Positions 46,119 to 54,537 of a stretch of DNA of 64,000 nucleotides are shown in pieces. Positions within the stretch are counted from its first letter, which is position 1, and every line of letters begins with the position of its first letter. The stretch comes from JACPYM01 sp963699175 (GTDB lineage: Bacteria > Acidobacteriota > Blastocatellia > RBC074). The DNA lies in contig OY969418.1 of the NCBI GenBank assembly GCA_963699175.1, positions 7,626,001 to 7,690,000 of the forward strand. The letters are read 5' to 3'. Under the pieces are notes generated by a model. It did not search any database, was not told where the DNA came from, and saw only the letters and a list, made by a program, of their open reading frames with translations. A program made the translations under genes and the position numbers.

Positions 46119-47150
46119 TCAGACGAATTGCACCTTGCCTGTGCCGTCCACTACCTCACCCAGCACATAAATTGGCTCGCGCGCGTGCGAAAGCTGGTCA
46201 GTGGCGAACTGCGCAAAGCTTTTGCTGGTGACGACCACCATGCCGATGCCCAGGTTGAAGGTGCGCAGCATGTCTTCCTGCGGCACGTTGCCAAGCTCCT
46301 GAATCAATTTGAAGACAGGCGGGACTGTCCAACTGTTGGCGTTGATGGCCACGTCCACGTTAGGCGGCAGGATGCGCGGGATGTTTTCAACCAAGCCGCC
46401 GCCCGTGATGTGCGCTATACCTTTGATCACGCCTTCGTGTTCGATCAGACGCGAGAGCGCAGGCAAATAGTTTTTGTGCGGCTTCAGTAATTCTTCGCCC
46501 AGGGTGCAGCCAAGTTCAGGCAACTGCGTGTCTACTTTATAGCCAGCGATTTCAAAAAATATCTTACGCGCCAAGCTGTAGCCATTGGTGTGCAGCCCCG
46601 ACGAGGGCAGGCCGATCACCACGTCGCCCGCAGTGATGCGCGAGCCATTGATCACCTTCTTTTTGTCCACCACGCCGACGATGAAGCCTGCGATGTCGTA
46701 TTCGCCATCGGCGTAGAACCCTGGCATCTCCGCCGTCTCGCCGCCGAGCAGCGCACAATCGGATTCGCGACAGCCATTCGTAATTCCTTCGATGATTTGG
46801 GCCACTACGTCAGGATCGAGTTTGCTCGTAGCGATGTAATCCAGAAAGAACAAGGGCCGCGCGCCTTGCGCCAGCACATCGCCCACACAGGCCGAGACCA
46901 AATCGTAGCCAACCGTATTGTGAATGCCCGTTTCGAAAGCGAGCTTCAATTTCGTGCCGACTCCGTCACAACTGGCGACCAGCACAGGTTCGCGCGCGTC
47001 ATCAAACTTAGCGTTGAACATCCCGCCAAAACTGCCAATCTCCGACAGCACATTGATGTTGAAAGTCGAGCGCGCCATTTTCTTGATGCGCTCGGTGGCA
47101 GCGTTAGCGGCGTCAATGTCTACGCCAGCATCTTTGTAGGTGATAGCCAT
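46119..47150 (-). CDS. purM: phosphoribosylformylglycinamidine cyclo-ligase
   Basis: A 343-aa AIR synthetase, purine step 5. It has YKDAGVDIDAAN, the Gly-rich SCDGVGTKLKLA and ALLGGETAEMPGFY motifs, and HITGGGLVENIPRILP near the end. Length is normal. It follows purF by 76 nt, almost all occupied by a hairpin (47158-47228). Cytosolic dimer in the family. Confidence 0.97.
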   Translation of the reverse strand: MAITYKDAGVDIDAANAATERIKKMARSTFNINVLSEIGSFGGMFNAKFDDAREPVLVASCDGVGTKLKLAFETGIHNTVGYDLVSACVGDVLAQGARPLFFLDYIATSKLDPDVVAQIIEGITNGCRESDCALLGGETAEMPGFYADGEYDIAGFIVGVVDKKKVINGSRITAGDVVIGLPSSGLHTNGYSLARKIFFEIAGYKVDTQLPELGCTLGEELLKPHKNYLPALSRLIEHEGVIKGIAHITGGGLVENIPRILPPNVDVAINANSWTVPPVFKLIQELGNVPQEDMLRTFNLGIGMVVVTSKSFAQFATDQLSHAREPIYVLGEVVDGTGKVQFV

Positions 47151-47157
47151 AAGTTAT

Positions 47158-47228
47158 GAATGCGGAATGCGGAATGCGGAATGCGGAACGAGAATTATTC
47201 TGCATTCCGCATTCCGCACTCCGCATTC
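47158..47228 (-). repeat. heptamer-periodic hairpin between purF and purM
   Basis: Arms of 31 nt (47158-47188 and 47198-47228) pair with two mismatches around a 9-nt loop. The left arm is four tandem copies of GAATGCG. It fills the purF-purM gap and reaches two bases into the purF stop codon. It could modulate purM expression relative to purF. Confidence 0.8.
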
Positions 47229-48651
47229 AATCTGTCGCCAACGGCACTGCCGTCAGCACTTCGCGTTGCCTGGAGGTCTCGACGTGACGGCCCAGTGGCG
47301 TCGGGTATTGCCCCGTGTAGCAAGCCGTGCAAAAGCGCGTATCGTTTGCGTCGCCGACTGCTTCGAGCATGCCTTGCTTGCTCAAATAGCCGAGCGAATC
47401 GGCGCCCAGAAATTCACGAATCTCTTCGACGGACTTGTACGAAGCGATCAACTCTTCGCGCGTCGGCGTGTCTACGCCGTAATAGCACGGCGCAATCGTC
47501 GGCGGGCAACTGATGCGCATGTGGACTTCCTGCGCGCCCGCCTCGCGCACCATCTTGACGATCTTTTGCGAAGTCGTGCCGCGCACAATCGAATCGTCAA
47601 TCAACACCACGCGCTTGCCTTCGATCAGGTCGCGCACCGGGTTGAGTTTGATCTTCACGCCGAAGTGGCGGATTTGTGACTGTGGCTCGATGAAAGTGCG
47701 CCCGACATAATGGTTGCGCATCAGGCCGAAACGGAACTTCAAGCCGGACTCTGACGCAAAGCCAATCGCCGCCGCCACGCCGGAATCGGGCACGGGCACG
47801 ACAATGTCGGCGTCCACCGGGCATTCGCGCGCCAGGTGACGCCCCATCAAATGGCGGCTCTTGTTCACGCTACGTCCGAAGACCACCGAATCAGGGCGCG
47901 AGAAGTAAACGTGCTCGAAGATGCAATGCTTGTGCGGCTTTTGTGGAAAGGGATGAATCGAACGCACGCCGTCTGCATCAACCACTATCAACTCGCCTGG
48001 CGCAACATCGCGCACGTATTGCGCGCCGATCAGATCGAAGGCGCAAGTCTCCGAGGCAAAGACCGTCGCGCCGTCCAATTCACCCATACAGAGCGGGCGA
48101 AAACCGCGCGGGTCACGCAGTGCAATCAAGCTCTCAGGCGTGGCGAAGAGCATTGAATACGCGCCTTCATCAAAGAGCATGGCTTCGATAATTGCCTCGC
48201 TCAAATCGCGGCGGCGCGAGCGCGCGATGCGATGCAACACAACTTCCGTGTCCGAAGTCGAAGAGAAGATCGCGCCATCCTGTTCCAGCGAGCGGCGCGC
48301 TTCGCTGGCGTCGGGCAGATTGCCGTTGTGACAGAGCGCTATTTGACCAAAATTGCATTTGACAGCGAAGGGCTGCGCTTCGTTGATGCTCACCTTGCCC
48401 GCCGTCGAATAACGCACATGGCCGATGGCTAGACTGCCTGATAAGCGCGCCAGCTTATGCTCCTGAAAAATTTCGTTGACGTGCCCCATGCCGCGTTCGG
48501 CGTAGAGTTGCAGGCCGTCCGCCGAGACGATGCCCGCCGATTCCTGCCCGCGATGTTGCAGGGCATATAAGCCCAGATAAGTAAGGCGCGCAGCTTCCGG
48601 ATTGCCGAAGATGCCAAAGACGCCGCATTCCTCTTTGAATTTATCGAACAT
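47227..48651 (-). CDS. purF: amidophosphoribosyltransferase
   Basis: A 474-aa enzyme of the first purine step. The N-terminal propeptide (MFDKFKEE) is followed by the catalytic Cys9 (CGVFGIFG), so it is of the processed, B. subtilis type. The PRPP loop is VVLIDDSIVRGTTS. Four Cys (about residues 241, 382, 441 and 444, the last two in FCTACYTG) match the 4Fe-4S ligands of the B. subtilis enzyme, so an oxygen-labile cluster is expected. First gene of a minus-strand run that includes purM and purN. Confidence 0.96.
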   Translation of the reverse strand: MFDKFKEECGVFGIFGNPEAARLTYLGLYALQHRGQESAGIVSADGLQLYAERGMGHVNEIFQEHKLARLSGSLAIGHVRYSTAGKVSINEAQPFAVKCNFGQIALCHNGNLPDASEARRSLEQDGAIFSSTSDTEVVLHRIARSRRRDLSEAIIEAMLFDEGAYSMLFATPESLIALRDPRGFRPLCMGELDGATVFASETCAFDLIGAQYVRDVAPGELIVVDADGVRSIHPFPQKPHKHCIFEHVYFSRPDSVVFGRSVNKSRHLMGRHLARECPVDADIVVPVPDSGVAAAIGFASESGLKFRFGLMRNHYVGRTFIEPQSQIRHFGVKIKLNPVRDLIEGKRVVLIDDSIVRGTTSQKIVKMVREAGAQEVHMRISCPPTIAPCYYGVDTPTREELIASYKSVEEIREFLGADSLGYLSKQGMLEAVGDANDTRFCTACYTGQYPTPLGRHVETSRQREVLTAVPLATD

Positions 48652-48749
48652 GAGTTTGACAGCTTACTGGTTAATGATTGCGTATGAGATTTGCAGTAGG
48701 CGGCAGTATAAACAATTAGGCGGGCAGGCGGAAGGCGAGGCGGCTATGT

Positions 48750-48855
48750 GGGGTGCTGCGGCTCGCCGCAGCTTTTCGTTTGCTGCTCGGAGATTTCGCT
48801 GTGACTTGAATGCCTCGGTGGCGAAAGAAAAGCTGCGTCCGCTCGGCAGCACTCC
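48750..48855. repeat. imperfect palindromic element between purF and an echA-like gene
   Basis: The left end (GCTGCGGC-TC-GCCGCAGC stem then TTTT, 48755-48776) and right end (48827-48855, GAAAAGCTGCG...GGCAGCACTCC) are inverted relative to one another, with nested TTTCGC/GCGAAA inside. No coding capacity. It may end the hydratase-side transcript or be a REP-like repeat. Confidence 0.55.
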
Positions 48856-48859
48856 AAAA

Positions 48860-49660
48860 TCAGCGCCCTTTGAAATTCGGCTTCCGCTTCTCGTGAAAGG
48901 CCGCAATGCCTTCCTTCACATCGTCGCAATAGTTAGTCACCATCACGCTTAAGGCCGCATCTTCCAGCGCATTCTCCAACTCCATCGTCTGCTGCTTGTA
49001 CATCATCCGCTTGGTGATGCGGATGGCGATGGGTGGCCCGTCAGCCAACGTTGCAGCCCACGCCTGCGCCGTCGCCATCAATTCAGCATCCGGCACGACT
49101 TCAGTCACCAAGCCCAGTTCTTTGGCCTGCCGCGCCGGATAGACTTCGGAAAAAAGCGACATCTTCAACGCATTCTGCAAGCCCATATACTTCGGGAAGA
49201 GGTATGCGCCGCCTTCATCAGGAATCAGCGAGAACTTCAAACTCGTATCGCCCAACCGTGCGCTCTCTGCCGCAATACGAAAATCGCAACACAGCGCCAG
49301 CGTCAACCCGCCCGCGACCGCCGGGCCGTTGACGGCGGCAATCGTGGGTTTATCAAAGCGGCGCAGCAACGTTACAAGCTGATGCATGTTCTCGCGCATC
49401 TCCAACATCGCCTCCATCCGGTGGCCGCGATAGCGCGTTGGATACTGAAAGTCCTGCGCGATGTCGCCGCCCGAACAGAAGCCGCGCCCCGCGCCTGTGA
49501 TGATGATCGCGCGTACGTCATCGTCATCGCGCGCATCGCCCAGCGCGGCGATGATCTCGTGCACCATCACTTCGGAATAAGCGTTGAGCTTGGCCGGGCG
49601 ATTCAAGGTAATTGTGGCGACGCGATTTTCTTTCGCGCAAATGATCTCGCGGAATTCCAT
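48860..49660 (-). CDS. enoyl-CoA hydratase/isomerase family protein
   Basis: A 266-aa crotonase-fold protein. The oxyanion-hole motifs are GRGFCSGGD and AVNGPAVAGGLTLALCCD, and DTSLKFSLIPDEGGAYLFP follows. An acidic residue (Asp/Glu in PDEGG) is in the catalytic region, so hydratase activity is plausible. The substrate is not known. Paralogous to the gene at 49864 (similar length and motifs). Cytosolic, probably trimers or hexamers as in the family. Confidence 0.9.
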   Translation of the reverse strand: MEFREIICAKENRVATITLNRPAKLNAYSEVMVHEIIAALGDARDDDDVRAIIITGAGRGFCSGGDIAQDFQYPTRYRGHRMEAMLEMRENMHQLVTLLRRFDKPTIAAVNGPAVAGGLTLALCCDFRIAAESARLGDTSLKFSLIPDEGGAYLFPKYMGLQNALKMSLFSEVYPARQAKELGLVTEVVPDAELMATAQAWAATLADGPPIAIRITKRMMYKQQTMELENALEDAALSVMVTNYCDDVKEGIAAFHEKRKPNFKGR

Positions 49661-49698
49661 CGTGGATGCTCCATTGTTTGGAGCACCGCCTAATGGAC

Positions 49699-49840
49699 TT
49701 TGACGAATTAAATCGGTAACGAGTCAGCGTAGGGGTAGACCTGCGTGTCTGCCCCGGTGGGTGGCGCGCGACTGGGGCAGACACGCAGGTCTGCCCCTAC
49801 GTAAACTGCTGCATGCGGTTTACCGATTTAATTTATCAAA
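49699..49840. repeat. 142-bp nested palindromic element
   Basis: Outer arms (49699-49720 and 49818-49840; AATTAAATCGGTAA type) enclose inner 27-bp arms (49729-49755 and 49774-49800, one mismatch; GTAGGGGTAGACC... type) and a GC-rich loop. No ORF. The organisation (terminal inverted repeats plus inner hairpin) is MITE- or REP-like. It fills most of the gap between the two enoyl-CoA hydratase genes. Confidence 0.7.
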
Positions 49841-49863
49841 CACCATAAGGCGGTACTCTGAAC

Positions 49864-50658
49864 TCACTTGCCAGTAAAATTCGGCTGGCGTTTTTCCAGA
49901 AAAGCGCGCACGCCTTCCTGATGATCTTCGGTTTCCCCACAACGCAGATGTGTTTCGGCCTCACGGTCGAGCAGCGTGCGGAAGTCAGTGCTCATCGCCA
50001 GATTGACGTTGGCCTTCATGTAACGATAGCTTGTCAAAGGCCCATGCGCGATGCGTGCGGCAAGCTCGTTCACCTGTGTCATTAACTCATCGTGCGTGAC
50101 AACGCGATTGACCAGACCGATACGCTCGGCTTCCGTCGCGTCAACGATGTCGCCGAGGAAGAAAAGCTCTTTTGCCTTGGCCGCGCCAGCCAAGCGCGCC
50201 AACAGCCACGTCGTGCCGAAGTCGCCACCGAAACCGACCTTGGCGTAAGCCGTCCCGAACTTCGCCTGCGCTGACGCAATGCGCAGATCGCAGGCCAGAC
50301 AAACGCCCAGCCCCGCGCCCATCGCGTAGCCATTGACGGCGGCGATGGTGACTTTGGGCAGGTTGTAGAGCAACCACGACAGCTCTTGCGCCTCGCGCAG
50401 TCCGTCAATCTTTTGCTCGAGCGTCTCCGGCTCTTCGTGTTCACGCGCCATATTGCCTACGTCGCCACCCGCGCAAAAAGCGCGACCCGCGCCGGTCAGG
50501 ACAATTGCGCCGACTTCCGGGTCGCTGCTCCACTGCTTGAGCGTGGCGATTGATTTGAAGAGCAACTCGCGGCTCAAGGCGTTGAGCTTGTCGGGGCGAT
50601 TGAAAGTGAGTGTGGCGACGCGGTTTTCGACGCGTGTCAGGATGACTTCATCGGACAT
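49864..50658 (-). CDS. enoyl-CoA hydratase/isomerase family protein
   Basis: A 264-aa crotonase-fold protein, paralogue of the gene at 48860. It has GRAFCAGGD and AVNGYAMGAGLGVCLACD for the oxyanion hole, then GFGGDFGTTWLLARLAGAAKA where the catalytic acid is less clear. The start at 50658 gives MSDEVILTRVENRVATLTFN, the usual N-terminus; an in-frame upstream ATG lies in AT-rich leader. Substrate unknown; fatty-acid or aromatic degradation is possible. Confidence 0.9.
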   Translation of the reverse strand: MSDEVILTRVENRVATLTFNRPDKLNALSRELLFKSIATLKQWSSDPEVGAIVLTGAGRAFCAGGDVGNMAREHEEPETLEQKIDGLREAQELSWLLYNLPKVTIAAVNGYAMGAGLGVCLACDLRIASAQAKFGTAYAKVGFGGDFGTTWLLARLAGAAKAKELFFLGDIVDATEAERIGLVNRVVTHDELMTQVNELAARIAHGPLTSYRYMKANVNLAMSTDFRTLLDREAETHLRCGETEDHQEGVRAFLEKRQPNFTGK

Positions 50659-50718
50659 AATCGTAATGACTCCTTGGATAATTATTTTTTTTTGCAGAAA
50701 GAACCAAACAATCAAGGT

Positions 50719-50800
50719 GAGTGTTCAGAGTACAAGCTTCAGCTTGCTAGTGGATTGTACGCAACCCACTAGCAAGCTGAAGCTTGTACTCTGAACACTC
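50719..50800. repeat. perfect 35-bp stem-loop
   Basis: Arms 50719-50753 and 50766-50800 are exact reverse complements with a 12-nt loop. Its core word is AGTACAAGCTTCAGCTTGC. It lies between the PHP protein gene and the hydratase gene, both on the minus strand. No U-tract. It may be a transcript-end structure or a mobile REP-like unit. Confidence 0.75.
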
Positions 50801-50857
50801 CTGCTTCAAGTTCGCCAATTGATTTGATTAAAGCTCAAGTACTTTATCAATGAAAGA

Positions 50858-53800
50858 TCAGCGTCCCCGATACGTAATCCACATCGGCGACGCCCAGACG
50901 ATCTCACTGTTCTGCTGTTCGCCACGCACGTAGTAATAACTCTGCTTGCCCGCTTCCGGTTGCGCGTCGCGCCAGGTGAAGCTGACCGTCTGCGTCTTCG
51001 GCTCGACCGTGTAGACGTACTTGTTGTCTTTGATGATATGTACTTTGGCAAACGGTGCGGTGCCGATAAGCTTGACGTTCAACACAGGCCGTTGCGCAGT
51101 CTCGAACGCCTCGCCCATCAGATGCTCGCCGCTGCGTACGTCAGCCAGGATGTCATCGGTCGCGCCATACACGCGGCGCTTCTGGAAGGCTTCCAAGATC
51201 GCTTGCCGCGTGGGCGCGGTGACGTACAGGTTGCAATAGCTCATGTGCGTCGAGATGTGATCGCTCGACGCTTGAAACGCCAGCTTGTAGCCCTTCAACA
51301 AGGCCAGCGAGACAAAGCCTTTCTCGCGCCAGCCACCAATCGAGTCGCCAGCATTGTTCGAACGCGGCGCGTCGGGCATCTCGTAGTTTTGCCGGTCGCC
51401 TTGATAAATCTCGACGACGGGTTCGGCCAGCGAATCGTTGTCGCGCCAGTCGGTGCCCATGTTGGTGCCGCTGGTGTGCGAGGCGACGATGCCGTTGAAA
51501 TGTTTCAGGTAGCGATAAAGCAACTGTGTGTCGGGCGCATTGCCCGGATCGTTTTCGTCCAGCTTGGGCAAACGCGGCAGCGTGCGGATGCCGCGCTCGG
51601 CGAAGATCACATTGCGATGACCTTCCGGGTAGGCCACGCTGCGCTCGTAGTTGAACATCGGCGTGAAGACGCCGGGCGAATGAAAGACATCGCTCAGCTT
51701 TTGCGTCAGCCACCAGGTGTATTCGCGCCCCGCGCCGTTGTCGTGGTCGCAGCAGCCGATCCAATCGAGCGAGGCTGCATCCAGCGCATAACGCCACGCG
51801 TCCAGCAGCGAACCGTCATTGCCACCGTCCATCGAAATTTCGGAATGACGATGAAATTCACCGCGCATGATGCGGTATTCCGTATTGCCAAGCTTCGCGC
51901 GATACTCGCGCAACCGGCGTGTGTCGGCTGTGACAGGCGCGTTGCTCGCCACCGCCGCTGCAACGGGTGAAGCGGGCGTGCTCGCGGCGGCGGCTTCAAG
52001 CTGCATCGGTTTAACGGAATCGCCGAGCACGATGCGTGAGGCATACAGATCATTGTTGTAGAGGTCTTCTCGGCGTTGCGCAGCAGCAGCCATTTGCGGC
52101 TGCGGAGTGAATTGCTGCCGCCCGTCACTGGCGTTGACGATCAGCAATTCGCCCGCCGCGGTCGAAGCCAGCGCCGGTTGTTTGTCGAGCAGGTTGTCGC
52201 TGTGCGTGATGAAGACCGCTGGCAACCAGGCTTGCCCGTCGAACGAAGTCAGGTTTTGAAACCAGACCGTGCCCAGCGGATTCCACCATTGCGGCGTTGC
52301 CGTGCGATAGGCCAACCAAACGCGCCCGCCACGGTCTACCAGCAAGTGCGGATAGCTGTTGCGCGGACGTGGCGGCGGCGCGGGCACGGCGCTCGGACGC
52401 CGGTCTTTTGCCGCTTGCGGATTGGGTTGCACCCCATTGGCCGGATCGCTTTGATGCGAGTTCACGTCTACATCACGGCGTACCACGCCCGGCAGCGCCG
52501 CGCCGACATCGGGCGGATTGAAGACGCGCCCGCCTTGCCAAACCTGCACGCGAAGCCAGCGCCCGTGATAGAGCGCGATGCCTGTCGTTTCATCCGCGCC
52601 GAAATCTTTGCCCCAGTTTGAATCGGACTCTTCCCACGCCAGCCAGAGCCGTTGCGCGCCATCGTAAGCAATCGTCGGATAGGCTTCGTACTTCGGCGTC
52701 GCCGCTGCGGCTCGCTCCGTGCCCAGCTTGCCTTCGGCGTCGAAGCTGCGCAGGTAGATGTCGTAATCACCTTTGCGATAGCTGTCCCAGGCAATCGTCA
52801 CCTCGCCATTGCTGGCGGCGGCAATTGCCGGGTTCCATTCGTTGCCAGCAGACGCGGCGATGATGATCTCTTCGCCGAATTTCTCTCCAATTTGTTTCGC
52901 CGCGCGAATCTGCGAACGCCCGTTGCGAAAGGCTTGCCAGGCGACGATGACGTTGCCTTTTGTGTCGGTCGTCGTAGCAGGGAAAATGTCTGCGCCGCGA
53001 TCCGTGGTGAGCTTCAGTATCCCGCCGCCTTTGCCATCCGCGAAAGGCCGCGCGTACAAATCAAAGTTCCCGCTATTATTGCCAGCCCAAAAGACCCACA
53101 CGCGACTGGCGCCGTCCACCGCGACAGCAGGCTTGAAGAGATCGCCTTTCGGTTCGCTCACCGCCAGCGGCTCCGACCATTTGCCTTGCGCGTAGCTGGT
53201 CAAAAAGATTTGGTCGCCGCCGGTCGGTTCTTTCAACTCGTTGAAGTCGTTGATCGGTTCGATCTGCGCATTGCGTAGACCAATGAATTTCGGGTTGGGC
53301 GTGAACTGCTGATAGGCCACCCATACCACGCCATTGCGATCCGTCGTGGCGGCAGGGAAGTCTTGTTCGTTGCGCGTGCGCACTACGCTGGTGCTCGCCG
53401 GCACGCGGTCAACCAGCGCATTGCCCGACAGAAACTTGACTGCTTTGCCATAATTGATCTCGGCTGGCTTGAAACTGAATTCGCCTTGGGCAGTTTTGAC
53501 GGTGACTTCCGAGGACGAGTTGATACGGCTGAAGGTGGCGATGACACCGTTGGCAACGATGCGCTGTTGTTGCTGCTGTTGACCCCCGAAGGCGCGCATC
53601 GGATGCGTGGCCAGCCGCCATTGCGCGCTCGTCTCGCTCTTTGCGCCGAAAGCATCTTGCAGATCGAAGCGCCACGGCTCTACGCGTGCCAGTGCGCCGT
53701 TCGTGATCGTCAACAAGCCATCCCAGCGCTTGCTCTCGGTGTCATTCAAACCAAGGAGGATACGAAAGCCCTGCTCTTCTTCGGGCGCAGCCAGCGCCGC

Positions 53801-53917
53801 CATCGGTTCAAAGTTGAGCGATGTTACTGCGCTGCTGGTTTGGTTGAATGATTGCAGCGCCCACACTGCGGCGCCGAGAGCGAGAAGCGGAAGCGCGAAA
53901 CGAAGCTTGCTGCTCAT
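50858..53917 (-). CDS. secreted beta-propeller plus PHP-type (DUF3604-like) protein
   Basis: A 1019-aa exported protein. Residues about 150-640 are propeller-like repeats (VWVAYQQF, VWVFWAGNNSGNFDLYARPF, VTIAWDSYRKGDYDIYLRSF). The C-terminal part (from about 700) is PHP-like: GEFHRHSEIS gives the HxH motif, WIGCCDHDNG a further metal site, and SHTSGTNMG another His. It is probably metal-dependent. The start at 53917 follows GGAGGT; an upstream frame reaching 54088 is out of the promoter region. The role is unknown; the architecture suggests a periplasmic or surface phosphoesterase-like protein. Confidence 0.75.
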   Translation of the reverse strand: MSSKLRFALPLLALGAAVWALQSFNQTSSAVTSLNFEPMAALAAPEEEQGFRILLGLNDTESKRWDGLLTITNGALARVEPWRFDLQDAFGAKSETSAQWRLATHPMRAFGGQQQQQQRIVANGVIATFSRINSSSEVTVKTAQGEFSFKPAEINYGKAVKFLSGNALVDRVPASTSVVRTRNEQDFPAATTDRNGVVWVAYQQFTPNPKFIGLRNAQIEPINDFNELKEPTGGDQIFLTSYAQGKWSEPLAVSEPKGDLFKPAVAVDGASRVWVFWAGNNSGNFDLYARPFADGKGGGILKLTTDRGADIFPATTTDTKGNVIVAWQAFRNGRSQIRAAKQIGEKFGEEIIIAASAGNEWNPAIAAASNGEVTIAWDSYRKGDYDIYLRSFDAEGKLGTERAAAATPKYEAYPTIAYDGAQRLWLAWEESDSNWGKDFGADETTGIALYHGRWLRVQVWQGGRVFNPPDVGAALPGVVRRDVDVNSHQSDPANGVQPNPQAAKDRRPSAVPAPPPRPRNSYPHLLVDRGGRVWLAYRTATPQWWNPLGTVWFQNLTSFDGQAWLPAVFITHSDNLLDKQPALASTAAGELLIVNASDGRQQFTPQPQMAAAAQRREDLYNNDLYASRIVLGDSVKPMQLEAAAASTPASPVAAAVASNAPVTADTRRLREYRAKLGNTEYRIMRGEFHRHSEISMDGGNDGSLLDAWRYALDAASLDWIGCCDHDNGAGREYTWWLTQKLSDVFHSPGVFTPMFNYERSVAYPEGHRNVIFAERGIRTLPRLPKLDENDPGNAPDTQLLYRYLKHFNGIVASHTSGTNMGTDWRDNDSLAEPVVEIYQGDRQNYEMPDAPRSNNAGDSIGGWREKGFVSLALLKGYKLAFQASSDHISTHMSYCNLYVTAPTRQAILEAFQKRRVYGATDDILADVRSGEHLMGEAFETAQRPVLNVKLIGTAPFAKVHIIKDNKYVYTVEPKTQTVSFTWRDAQPEAGKQSYYYVRGEQQNSEIVWASPMWITYRGR

Positions 53918-54537
53918 AGCCTGACCTCCAATTGCCGGGTAGCCAATGCCTGGTGAAAACCGCTGCGCCCCTCCAAGAACAGAATGAGGCGTGTAGTGAT
54001 GATTGCTGTCGCGTAGACTCGCTGAGGTCTTGCCCGCTGTCAAGCGATTGAAGCGCCGAGTAGTGGGGCGATAGTGTGTTGCTATCAAAGCCGCGCTTTG
54101 TATGGCAATGGATTAAGCAACCAATAAACGGCCAGCAGTAGTGATAAACCTGTCAGGCTGTCGTTTTTGCCGCGTAGCGGCAGTTGAATTTAGCCGTGGG
54201 TTTTCAACCCACGGTACAGTGCGCAGCGGTTCCGCGTCGCGTCAGCGACGCTTGAATCAGGCGTCGCTGACGCGACGCGGAACTCACGGCTTATCTTTCC
54301 CGGCGTTGAAAACGCCGGGCTAAACTCAGGTCGCCGCTACGAGGCTGCAAGAGTATAACCTTACGTTTTTACCCCTATCCGGCCATCAACACACTGTTGC
54401 CCCACTACCAAGTGCCGCGTGATTGCGCGCAGCCCGCTCGACTGTCCCGCGCGATGATGTTAATTTGCTCCCCGCGTGCCGAAGCCTCGGCGATGCAGTA
54501 TCAGGCCAAGCGCCAACATCTCTAGCGAGCTAAGCGG
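53918..54537. other. 620-bp divergent intergenic region
   Basis: It separates the PHP protein gene from the TIR-NACHT gene and holds MITE-like copy 2 (54138-54379). Beyond the element nothing clear is seen; the 158 bp between the element and the TIR gene should contain its promoter. Confidence 0.55.
54138..54379 (-). mobile_element. MITE-like palindromic element, copy 2 (inverted)
   Basis: About 242 bp matching copy 1 (17483-17727) in reverse orientation: the same end (GTAGTGATAAA), the CCGTGGGTT hairpin, a central GTCGCGTCAGCG palindrome (shorter and with a small loop here), and the CCCGGCGTT hairpin. The right end is degenerate. No coding capacity. It lies 158 bp before the TIR gene. Confidence 0.75.
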
